In this document: one piece after another, positions 1 to 7,075 of the stretch
Position numbering within the stretch: the first letter of the stretch is position 1
How the letters are laid out: the number at the start of each line of letters is the position of its first letter
Origin: JAPLJU01 sp964547985
GTDB lineage: Bacteria > Desulfobacterota > Syntrophia > Syntrophales > UBA2192
Length of the DNA stretch: 64,000 bases
Assembly: GCA_964547985.1 (NCBI GenBank)
Contig: CAZJPV010000001.1
Location: 1-64,000 of the forward strand
Reading direction: 5' to 3'
Made by a program: the position numbers and the translations under genes
Notes under the pieces: model-generated
What the model was told of the DNA's origin: nothing
Databases searched by the model: none
Seen by the model: only the letters and a program-made list of their open reading frames with translations

Positions 1-1928
1 CCGTTCAGGTGGTCCGGGTGAGGGTGGGAGAGGACGACCGTGTCGATTTTCTTGATCCGCATCTTCCAGAGAAAGGGGGCGACGACATGTCGTCCGAAAT
101 CGAAACGGCCGTCGAAAGAACCGCCCCCGTCGACGAGCATCCGTCGGCCGCCCGGGAACTCGATCAGGGTGGCGTTGCCGTGCCCCACATCGAGAAAGGT
201 CACGCGAAGCCTGCCCTTGTTGCGGTTTTGCATGGCAAGGAAGGTCATGTCGCCGATGAAAAAGAGGATGAGAAAAAACGATAGAGCCACGGGTCCCTTG
301 TGAAGCCTCAAGAGGTCCACAAACGATTTTTTGTTTCCTGCCTCTTGCCGGATGGAAAGCCCATAAGCAAAGACGCCGACGAGGAGGTAAAAAGCGGCTA
401 TTTCGTGAATGCCCGGTGTCGTCACGACAACCGATGAGCCGGGGATCCGGTCCATCCAGTCGAGGAGCTCCAGGGAGGGGCGGACGACGAGTGAGGCCCC
501 ATGAAAGAGAAAAGAAGCGCCGGTTGTCGAGATAAAAGAGATCATCATGGCCACCAGACCCAGGATGAGGACAACAAAACCCAGGAGCGGGACGGCCACG
601 AGGTTTGCCGGGAGGGTCACCAGGGACAGGCGGTTGAAGTAACAGGCGACGAGGGGTGCCGTGCCCAGAGTGGCCGCAAGCGATGCCGCCAGAAAGAGGA
701 AAAGGCTCACGAGGGCTTTTCTGGGCCAAATCCGCCATCCCGGACCTTCGACTTCTTCATGATCCGGGCGGGGGATATAGTCGGCGAGCTTCGGCGTCAA
801 CAACAGGATCGATAAGACAGCCATGAAAGAGAGCTGGAAAGAAATATCAAAAAGAGAAGCCGGGGAGAAAATAAGGATCAGAAAGGCCGCAAGTCCGAGG
901 GCGTTCAGGAGCTCGCGCGGCCGCCCGAGAAGGACGGCGATCAGGAAGGAGACGACCATGATGACGGAGCGGACCGTGGGGATACTCATCCCCGCCACGA
1001 AGGCATAGAAAAAGATCGGCACGAGCGACAGAAAAGCGGCGACCTTGATCAGGCTGAATCGCAGAAGAAGGTATTCGGAGTACTTCAAGATGAAGCGGAT
1101 CAACCAGACGGAGACCAGGGCGATGATGCTGATGTGGAGCCCCGATATGGAAAGGATGTGAGCGGTCCCCGTGCGGTTGAACTTATCCTGGATGTCTCTC
1201 GGGATCCCGCCTCTTTCCCCCACGATCAGGGCCTCGAGGATCCCGCTCTCCGGCGACGGAGAGGCATGGCGGATAATCTGCTTGAGCCGGTCCCGGAATG
1301 CTTCGATCCTCTGCTGGAAAGCGCTCCCCCGGTTTTCACGGATGAGGACCATCGACGAAGGATGATCAACGAACCCCTGGAGGCGAATCCCCTTCAAATG
1401 GAGAAATCTCGCGTAGTCAAAGGCCCCGGGATTTTTGTATCCCTGCGGGATTCTGAGTTTTGCTTCGGTCCTCAGAAAATCGCCGTATTTGAAGGCATCC
1501 ACCTGTTCCCTCATGACGAGAAGGACCTTTCCGCGGGCGGCGCTTCTTTGATGGCCGCTGAGGACGGAGGTTGCATCGAGGACCATTTCGGTCTTGTCGA
1601 GGGTGACGTTCGGACTTTCGATGACCACGCCCTCCAGCGTGACCTTCCCCGGATCTTCGTAGCGGGCGATGTCATAAGGGTCTGTACCCGGTTCGAGAAC
1701 GCTTTGCATGCTGATATGGCCGACAAGGAAGAATGCAAGCATACAGGTAAGAAGGGCCGCCCCGCCCGGCGGTCGGGTCATGAGAAATATGAGGAAAACA
1801 AGCGCTGCTGCAAGAAGAATGACGAGTGCTTTTAACGGGAAAGCGGCAAAGTCAGCCGTGGCAATGCCGGCCATAAGCGCGAAGAGAAACGGGAAGAGGG
1901 GCCTTTTTATAACTAATCGATATTTCAT
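1..1928 (-). CDS. comEC: ComEC/Rec2 competence DNA-uptake channel, C-terminus cut by window edge
   Basis: Reading the minus strand from an ATG at 1928 gives one frame open to the window edge, about 642 residues. ComEC proteins form the inner-membrane channel that passes single-stranded DNA into the cell during natural transformation. The N-terminus is hydrophobic and is followed by a DUF4131-like soluble region. A competence-domain segment AGMSIPTVRS lies near residues 312-322. A metallo-beta-lactamase signature HPHPDHL lies near residues 635-641, only a few codons from the edge. ComEC is usually 700-800 residues, so roughly the last 100 or more residues are missing. The gene is divergent from pilSR-pilA, whose pili commonly feed DNA to ComEC. 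No short alternative gene explains this stretch. The family call is firm; whether the cell is competent is unknown. Confidence 0.93.
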   Translation of the reverse strand, partial: MKYRLVIKRPLFPFLFALMAGIATADFAAFPLKALVILLAAALVFLIFLMTRPPGGAALLTCMLAFFLVGHISMQSVLEPGTDPYDIARYEDPGKVTLEGVVIESPNVTLDKTEMVLDATSVLSGHQRSAARGKVLLVMREQVDAFKYGDFLRTEAKLRIPQGYKNPGAFDYARFLHLKGIRLQGFVDHPSSMVLIRENRGSAFQQRIEAFRDRLKQIIRHASPSPESGILEALIVGERGGIPRDIQDKFNRTGTAHILSISGLHISIIALVSVWLIRFILKYSEYLLLRFSLIKVAAFLSLVPIFFYAFVAGMSIPTVRSVIMVVSFLIAVLLGRPRELLNALGLAAFLILIFSPASLFDISFQLSFMAVLSILLLTPKLADYIPRPDHEEVEGPGWRIWPRKALVSLFLFLAASLAATLGTAPLVACYFNRLSLVTLPANLVAVPLLGFVVLILGLVAMMISFISTTGASFLFHGASLVVRPSLELLDWMDRIPGSSVVVTTPGIHEIAAFYLLVGVFAYGLSIRQEAGNKKSFVDLLRLHKGPVALSFFLILFFIGDMTFLAMQNRNKGRLRVTFLDVGHGNATLIEFPGGRRMLVDGGGSFDGRFDFGRHVVAPFLWKMRIKKIDTVVLSHPHPDHLN

Positions 1929-2008
1929 ATAAAAATTACCACTTCACAAAAAAAAGAAAAAAGAAAAACCTTATAATATCGTTAAAGATAAGAGCCGTGC
2001 GGTCGAAA

Positions 2009-2039
2009 GGGATTTACGCATGATTTATGCATAAATCCC
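2009..2039. repeat. 31-base inverted repeat between comEC and pilS
   Basis: GGGATTTA (2009-2016) pairs with TAAATCCC (2032-2039). An inner GCAT/ATGC extends the stem around a five-base loop, with one C-A mismatch. No T-run follows, so it is not an ordinary terminator. It lies in the divergent gap 1929-2089 and could be an operator or an RNA hairpin in the pilS leader. Only the symmetry is seen directly. Confidence 0.6.
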
Positions 2040-2089
2040 AAATAACATTACACATTCGATAAGGTTGAGGCTTCCTCGGTCATAGGCTT

Positions 2090-3820
2090 ATGGGTAAATG
2101 GGCACATTTTCTGCTGACGGACCCCCTGACGGATGAGGAGATGATGCCGAGGAGGGCTCGCTGGCTGGTACTCTTCAGGGTTGCAATCGTCACATTTCTG
2201 CTGCTGCTCTCCATAGGGGTTCAATACAGTGAAACCCGGTCCCTCTGGCACCCCTCGCTTAGCATATTATACATCCTGGCCGGAGTAACCTACCTCCTCT
2301 CCGCGGCCTACCTGACGCTGCTTCGTTCCCTGCGTCACAAGGAATTCAACATCACCTTGCAGGCCTTCTTTGATGTGCTCATCGTAAGCGCCCTTGTTTA
2401 CTATACGGGAGCCATCGGCAGTATTTACTCTGTTTTGTATCCCCTGGTCATTATTTATTCCGCTCTCCTGCTGGGGCGGGGTGGGGGCTTGAGTGTCGCA
2501 TCGGCCTGCAGCCTGATCTACGGTCTCATGCTCTACCTCGCGCAGCGGGGCTATATTCCCTCCGCTTATCCGGGCCAGATGCAGAGCGCCGGTTTGCAGT
2601 CGGAATTCGTATTGACACGGGCTGTCATCCACATCGCCTCCTTCTATGTCGTGGCCCTGCTGACGAGCTTCGCCGTCGAGCAGGAAAAAAAGGTGCGGAT
2701 GCGCCTGGCGGAGAAGGAAAGCGCTCTGGATAAACTCGATCAGTTTCACCGTAGCATCATCGAGTCGGTGGACACGGGGATCCTGACCGTGGATCTTATG
2801 GGAAAGATAAAATCGCTTAACCGGGCCGCCGAGGAGTTAACCGGTTATTCCGCCACCGAGGTCGAAAGCAGGCGGATCGACGAGGTTTTCCCTGGTTTCA
2901 TGACAGTCCTTGAGCAGATGAGCGGTGAGGGGGGACCGTCGTCCAGGAAGCGTTTCGAAACGGCGGTTTCTCAAAAATCCGGCCAGAAAATCATCCTGGG
3001 ATTTTCTTTCTCTTCGCTTTACGACCGGGAAAGAAGGATCGGCGATATCCTGATCTTTCAGGACCTCACGGCGATCAAGGAGATGGAGGCCCAGGCGGAG
3101 AAAAACAAACGGCTTGCCTTCATCGGGGAGATGGCCGCGGGGCTCGCCCACGATCTCAGGAACCCCCTTTTGTCCATCAGCGGATCCATACAGATGCTGC
3201 AGAGGGACCTGAAGCTCGATTCCACGGACGAACGGCTCATGAATATCATTTTGAGGGCGAAGGATCAGCTGGAAAATCTCATCAAGAACTTCCTCATATT
3301 TGCTCGGACGACCACCCGGGACCGGGGGGAAATGCCGGTGAATGAGATTCTCGACGAGGCCCTCGACGCCCTCAAGGAAGTGCCCGATTGGAACGATAAT
3401 ATAGAAATCAGAAGGGCTTATCAGAAAGTCCCACCCATTTTCGGGAACCGCACCGAGATCCGGCAGACGCTCTGGAATATCCTCGTCAATGCCGTCCAGT
3501 CTATGCCGGACGGCGGTCGTCTCGCGATTGAGACGTTGACCCTGCCCGGACAGAATGGCGAGCGCCTCGTTCAGGTTCGAATCGCCGATTCCGGCTGCGG
3601 CATCGAACGGGAAAGGCTCGATAGGGTCTTCGAGCCATTCTACACGACCAAGGAGGGGGGGACGGGTCTCGGTCTTGCCATCGTGAGCAGGATCGTGGAG
3701 AGCCACGGCGGTGCGGTGAACATCGAAAGTGAAGTCCGACGGGGAACGACCTGCGCGGTCACGTTCCCGGTACGGAATGAACATAAAGAAGGGCTTCCGA
3801 TAGAGGTTCTGCCCCAATGA
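2090..3820 (+). CDS. pilS: Sensor histidine kinase PilS
   Basis: Membrane histidine kinase of the PilS/PilR pair, which controls type IV pilin transcription by phosphorylating PilR. Six hydrophobic segments occupy roughly residues 24-195, as in PilS. A PAS domain follows (about 220-335), then a HisKA phosphoacceptor helix with GLAHDLRNPL (His354) and an HATPase domain ending in the GTGLGLAI box. At 576 residues it is close to the family norm. It is 51 bases upstream of pilR and divergent from comEC. The start at 2090 has no strong Shine-Dalgarno sequence; in-frame ATGs at 2141 and 2144 are alternatives but would remove little. In Pseudomonas PilS is reported to sense pilin in the membrane; applying that here is inference. 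Confidence 0.93.
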   Translation: MGKWAHFLLTDPLTDEEMMPRRARWLVLFRVAIVTFLLLLSIGVQYSETRSLWHPSLSILYILAGVTYLLSAAYLTLLRSLRHKEFNITLQAFFDVLIVSALVYYTGAIGSIYSVLYPLVIIYSALLLGRGGGLSVASACSLIYGLMLYLAQRGYIPSAYPGQMQSAGLQSEFVLTRAVIHIASFYVVALLTSFAVEQEKKVRMRLAEKESALDKLDQFHRSIIESVDTGILTVDLMGKIKSLNRAAEELTGYSATEVESRRIDEVFPGFMTVLEQMSGEGGPSSRKRFETAVSQKSGQKIILGFSFSSLYDRERRIGDILIFQDLTAIKEMEAQAEKNKRLAFIGEMAAGLAHDLRNPLLSISGSIQMLQRDLKLDSTDERLMNIILRAKDQLENLIKNFLIFARTTTRDRGEMPVNEILDEALDALKEVPDWNDNIEIRRAYQKVPPIFGNRTEIRQTLWNILVNAVQSMPDGGRLAIETLTLPGQNGERLVQVRIADSGCGIERERLDRVFEPFYTTKEGGTGLGLAIVSRIVESHGGAVNIESEVRRGTTCAVTFPVRNEHKEGLPIEVLPQ

Positions 3821-3871
3821 GCGGGACCAGGGATAAGGGATAAAAGAGCGTCAGAGGAATAAGGAGTTTCT

Positions 3872-5245
3872 ATGGCCAGGGTTCTTGTCGTGGACGACGA
3901 TAAAGGGATGCGGGAGGTTCTCGAGATCATGCTCTCCAAGGAGGGCTATCAGGTGACCTCCGCGCCGGGGGGGCGCGAAGCGCTCAACATCTGCCAGAAG
4001 AGCAAATTCGACGTGGTGATCACGGACCTGAAAATGCCCCGCGTGGACGGCATCGATGTTCTGAAGGGGATCAAGGAGTCCTCGCCCGAGACCATGGTCG
4101 TCCTCGTCACGGCGTACGCCTCGGGGGAAACGGCCGTGGCCGCCATGCAGGAGGGCGCCTACGATTACCTCGAGAAAAACTTCGACATCGAAGAGCTCAA
4201 GCTGACTGTGCGGGATGCTCTTAAAAGAAAGGGCGTCGAGCAGGTCCATGAGCCTTCCTTCAATGCCGCCCTCGACGGGGCCGTGAGTTTCGGAAACATG
4301 ATCGCGAAGAGCAAGGAGATGCTCAAGGTCTTCGCGCTCATCCGGAAGGTTGCGAACACCCCTGCGAACGTCCTCATTTTAGGGGAGAGCGGGACGGGGA
4401 AGGAGCTCGTCGCGCGGGCCGTCCATGACATGAGCGAAAGAAAGGGGAAGGCCTTCGTGGCGATCAATTGCGGCGGCATCCCCGAGACGCTCCTCGAGAG
4501 CGAGCTTTTCGGTTACATGAAAGGCGCCTTCACGGGAGCTTATGCCGACCGGCCGGGCCTCTTCGAGGTGGCAAAAGGTGGTACAATATTTCTTGATGAA
4601 ATAGGGGAGTTACCCGTTATTCTTCAAGTAAAACTTCTAAGGGCGGTCCAGGAAAAAACCTTTCGGCGTGTCGGGGGTTCCGAGGATATCAGGGTGGATG
4701 TGCGAATCATCTCGGCCACGAACCAGGACCTCTCACAGAAGGTCAAGGACGGGGCCTTCCGCGAGGACCTCTTCTACCGTTTGAACGTGATTCCAATCCA
4801 GATGCCCCCTCTTCGTAAAAGAAAAGAAGACATCCCGATCCTCGCACGGCATTTCATCGAGAAATACAGCCGCCAGTTCGGCAAGGAGATCCGGAAGATC
4901 TCATCCTACGCCCTCGAGCTCCTCATGGACTACCAGTTTCCGGGGAACGTCCGTGAGCTGGAAAACATCATCGAAAGAAGCGTCGCCATGGAACAGTCGA
5001 ACATCATCCTGCCGGAAAATCTCGTCCTCTCCGGGGGTGCGAAAGAAGAACAGAACAAAGGGCTTGATCTCGAACTGCCCGACGAGGGTATCAACCTCGA
5101 CGCCGAGATGGCGAGGCTCGAGCGGCAGCTCATAGAGAAGGCCCTGCAGAAAGCCAAGGGCACCAAGACAAAGGCGGCCCAGCTTTTGAACATGTCGAGG
5201 GATGCCCTGAACTACCGGATCGAAAAGCTGGACATACGGGAATGA
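3872..5245 (+). CDS. pilR: Sigma54-dependent response regulator PilR
   Basis: NtrC-family activator. The receiver domain (1-120) has the acidic pocket VVDDD and phosphoacceptor Asp52 in VVITDLKMP. The AAA+ domain has Walker A GESGTGKE (171-178), the sigma54-contacting GAFTGA loop (218-223) and Walker B TIFLDEIGEL (238-247). The C-terminal Fis-type helix-turn-helix reads TKTKAAQLLNMSRDALNYRI. All residues needed for ATPase-driven open-complex formation are present. At 457 residues it has normal length. pilS lies directly upstream, and downstream is pilA with a consensus sigma54 promoter. This makes pilA the probable target, with RpoN encoded at 12.5 kb in the same window. AGGAG lies a few bases before the ATG. 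Confidence 0.95.
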   Translation: MARVLVVDDDKGMREVLEIMLSKEGYQVTSAPGGREALNICQKSKFDVVITDLKMPRVDGIDVLKGIKESSPETMVVLVTAYASGETAVAAMQEGAYDYLEKNFDIEELKLTVRDALKRKGVEQVHEPSFNAALDGAVSFGNMIAKSKEMLKVFALIRKVANTPANVLILGESGTGKELVARAVHDMSERKGKAFVAINCGGIPETLLESELFGYMKGAFTGAYADRPGLFEVAKGGTIFLDEIGELPVILQVKLLRAVQEKTFRRVGGSEDIRVDVRIISATNQDLSQKVKDGAFREDLFYRLNVIPIQMPPLRKRKEDIPILARHFIEKYSRQFGKEIRKISSYALELLMDYQFPGNVRELENIIERSVAMEQSNIILPENLVLSGGAKEEQNKGLDLELPDEGINLDAEMARLERQLIEKALQKAKGTKTKAAQLLNMSRDALNYRIEKLDIRE

Positions 5246-5428
5246 GATAAGATGGACTTACGGATGCGCGTCTGCGTGAAAATTGCCCAGGGAGGGTGAG
5301 AGTCACGCAGATTTATTTTTCCCGACGTGTGCCCCTCGTTGAGAATGATGAGAGGCTTAAAAATAAATACTGAATCGTTACAATAAGATACAAAATGTTT
5401 GGCCTCAGGGGATTCAAGAGGAAAATTC

Positions 5429-5444
5429 TGGCACAGCCCTTGCT
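5429..5444 (+). promoter_or_regulatory. Sigma54 (-24/-12) promoter of pilA
   Basis: TGGCAC (5429-5434), five bases AGCCC, then TTGCT (5440-5444) matches the sigma54 consensus TGGCAC-N5-TTGCW exactly. Transcription should begin near 5455, giving pilA a leader of about 50 bases. The rest of the pilR-pilA gap (5246-5428) is the natural place for PilR enhancer sites, though I cannot define them by eye. Confidence 0.9.
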
Positions 5445-5506
5445 CATTCCTGGTCAGGCACAGAGTCAAAAGGAAATCAAACATACCATAATGTAGGAGG
5501 TCTGAA

Positions 5507-5920
5507 ATGATTTTAAAGCTTGCGAAAATGAAGAATCAGAAAGGTTTCACACTCATCGAGCTGATGATCGTCGTTGCGATCATCGCCATCCTGGTGGCCA
5601 TCGCCATCCCGGTCTTCAACCAGTACAGGGCGCGTGGCTGGATGGCTGCAGTCAGGTCGGATGCCAGAAACGCATACACGGGCGTGGTGGCCTTTAGCGC
5701 CGATAACCCCGGCGCAGTCATCCCCGCTGGTGGTCCCACGACTGGCCCTGCTATTTTACTAAACTACCCGACAGTGCGTGTGAGCGATGGCGTAACCGTG
5801 TCGGTCGAAGTCGGTACGGGTAATATCACGGCGGCGTGGGCAAACGCAGCTCAGCTCGGAGGGACATACACCATTCAAATGTCGGACGGTCAGGTTAACG
5901 ATACCCTCGCTATTCCGTAA
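5507..5920 (+). CDS. pilA: Type IV pilin PilA (class IVa major pilin)
   Basis: Major pilin precursor of 137 residues. A 13-residue leader ends in KG, and cleavage by prepilin peptidase before Phe would give a mature protein of 124 residues. The N-terminus FTLIELMIVVAIIAILVAI has the invariant Glu5 and the hydrophobic assembly helix. The globular part is small, and no cysteine pair is seen for the usual disulfide loop. Ribosome-binding site AGGAGG is at 5495-5500. A sigma54 promoter lies upstream and a strong terminator downstream, so it is probably a single-gene transcript under PilR. Mature aromatic residues fall at F1, F24, Y27, W32, Y44 and F50, near the positions discussed for conductive Geobacter pilins; that link is inference. 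Confidence 0.93.
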   Translation: MILKLAKMKNQKGFTLIELMIVVAIIAILVAIAIPVFNQYRARGWMAAVRSDARNAYTGVVAFSADNPGAVIPAGGPTTGPAILLNYPTVRVSDGVTVSVEVGTGNITAAWANAAQLGGTYTIQMSDGQVNDTLAIP

Positions 5921-5957
5921 CGACTGACCAAATGAGTGTGGAGTTCGTTTTCCACGG

Positions 5958-5988
5958 GGGCCGCTTTGATAAGCGGCCCTCTTTTTTT
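5958..5988 (+). terminator. Rho-independent terminator after pilA
   Basis: GGGCCGCTT (5958-5966) pairs with AAGCGGCCC (5971-5979) over a four-base loop, followed by TCTTTTTTT. The nine-pair GC-rich stem and U-run are typical. It lies 38 bases past the pilA stop. Confidence 0.9.
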
Positions 5989-6026
5989 ATATTCTCTGAT
6001 GCATTCCTGTCGGCATTTTCCCGAAA

Positions 6027-6054
6027 CCCCATCCTGTAATGGGGCGATTTTTTT
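6027..6054 (+). terminator. Second terminator-like hairpin between pilA and xerD
   Basis: CCCCAT (6027-6032) pairs with ATGGGG (6039-6044) and is followed by CGA and seven T. It is weaker than the first hairpin and sits 40 bases beyond it, giving tandem termination before xerD. Confidence 0.6.
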
Positions 6055-6104
6055 CATTCCATTTTCACACCCATGATAGGGACGGTAAAAAAAATTTGCC
6101 TCCC

Positions 6105-6152
6105 GCAGACATTTGCGATAGATTTCAGCGAAATATCTTGAAATTTGTCTGC
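6105..6152 (+). repeat. Nested inverted repeat just before xerD
   Basis: GCAGACA (6105-6111) pairs with TGTCTGC (6146-6152). Inside it ATTTC (6122-6126) pairs with GAAAT (6130-6134). The 3' arm ends five bases before the xerD ATG at 6158, and no Shine-Dalgarno sequence is visible there. It may affect xerD translation or be an operator. It does not match a dif site that I can recognise. Confidence 0.45.
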
Positions 6153-6157
6153 AGCCC

Positions 6158-7048
6158 ATGGACGATCGAATCGACGAGTTTCTGAATTTCATGGCCGTGG
6201 AGAAGGGGTCGTCTCTGAACACCCTCGAGGCCTACAGCCGGGACCTGCGGCGTTTTGCCGGTTATCTCAAGGAAGAAAAAATTCCATCCCCTGAGGATGT
6301 CTTCCCCGAACACCTCGTCGCCTTCCTGGGGACGCTGAAGAGGGAGGGGCTCTCCGCCACGTCGATCAACAGAAACCTTGCCGCCATCCGGGGCCTCTAC
6401 AGGTATCTTCTGAGATCCGGGCATATTCCCGAAAACACCCTGACGAAGGTGAGCCTGGCGAAGACCTGGATGCGCCTTCCCGACACGCTGAACCTTCAGG
6501 AGATGGAAGAACTGCTTCAGAAGCCCGATGACACAAACCCTTCGGGGCTCAGGGACAAGGCCATGTTCGAGCTCCTCTACGCCACGGGGCTTCGCGTCTC
6601 TGAGCTCGTGACACTTACCGTCAATGCCGTCAACTGGCAGGTGGGGTGCCTCACAGCGACGGGCAAGGGAAGGAAGGAACGGATCGTCCCCATCGGGAAG
6701 ACAGCCATCGCAATCCTTCGCCGCTATATGGAAGAATCAAGGCCCCTTTTGCTCAAGGAAAAGAAGACCGATGTTCTTTTTGTCAACCGAAGAGGCGGGG
6801 GGCTCACGCGTCAGGCGCTGTGGAAGACGATCAGGAAATACGCGCTTCTGGCGGGAATCCAGAAAAAAGTCCACCCGCATACCTTCCGGCACTCTTTCGC
6901 GACCCATCTTCTCGAGGGCGGGGCGGACCTGCGCGCTGTTCAGGTCATGCTCGGACATGCCGACATCTCGACCACGCAGGTCTACACGCACGTCACGCGC
7001 GAGAGGCTCAGGGAGATTCACCGGAAATATCACCCCCGGGGATCCTGA
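6158..7048 (+). CDS. xerD: Site-specific tyrosine recombinase XerD
   Basis: Tyrosine recombinase that, with XerC, resolves chromosome dimers at dif. The N-terminal core-binding SAM-like domain covers about 1-95. The catalytic domain holds Arg146 (ATGLRVSEL), Lys170, His241 and Arg244 (HTFRHSFATH), His267 (LGHADIS) and nucleophile Tyr276 (TQVYTHV). The C-terminal ERLREIHRKYHPR is closer to XerD than XerC. The length of 296 residues is typical. The start is ATG at 6158 without an obvious ribosome-binding site and directly after a nested hairpin. The next gene begins 27 bases on. No partner xerC or dif site is recognised in the window, so the XerD/XerC choice rests on the C-terminus. Confidence 0.9.
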   Translation: MDDRIDEFLNFMAVEKGSSLNTLEAYSRDLRRFAGYLKEEKIPSPEDVFPEHLVAFLGTLKREGLSATSINRNLAAIRGLYRYLLRSGHIPENTLTKVSLAKTWMRLPDTLNLQEMEELLQKPDDTNPSGLRDKAMFELLYATGLRVSELVTLTVNAVNWQVGCLTATGKGRKERIVPIGKTAIAILRRYMEESRPLLLKEKKTDVLFVNRRGGGLTRQALWKTIRKYALLAGIQKKVHPHTFRHSFATHLLEGGADLRAVQVMLGHADISTTQVYTHVTRERLREIHRKYHPRGS

Positions 7049-7075
7049 ACCGGCCCCCATGAAAACGGACACGTT

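Noticed and set aside
2009..2039. Terminator for a transcript entering pilS
   Set aside because: The stem is long but no T-run follows on either strand, and no gene reads into it from upstream.
6105..6152. dif recombination site next to xerD
   Set aside because: The symmetry is a large nested hairpin, not two 11-base XerC/XerD arms around a six-base centre, and the half sites do not resemble GGTGCGCATAA or TTATGTTAAAT.
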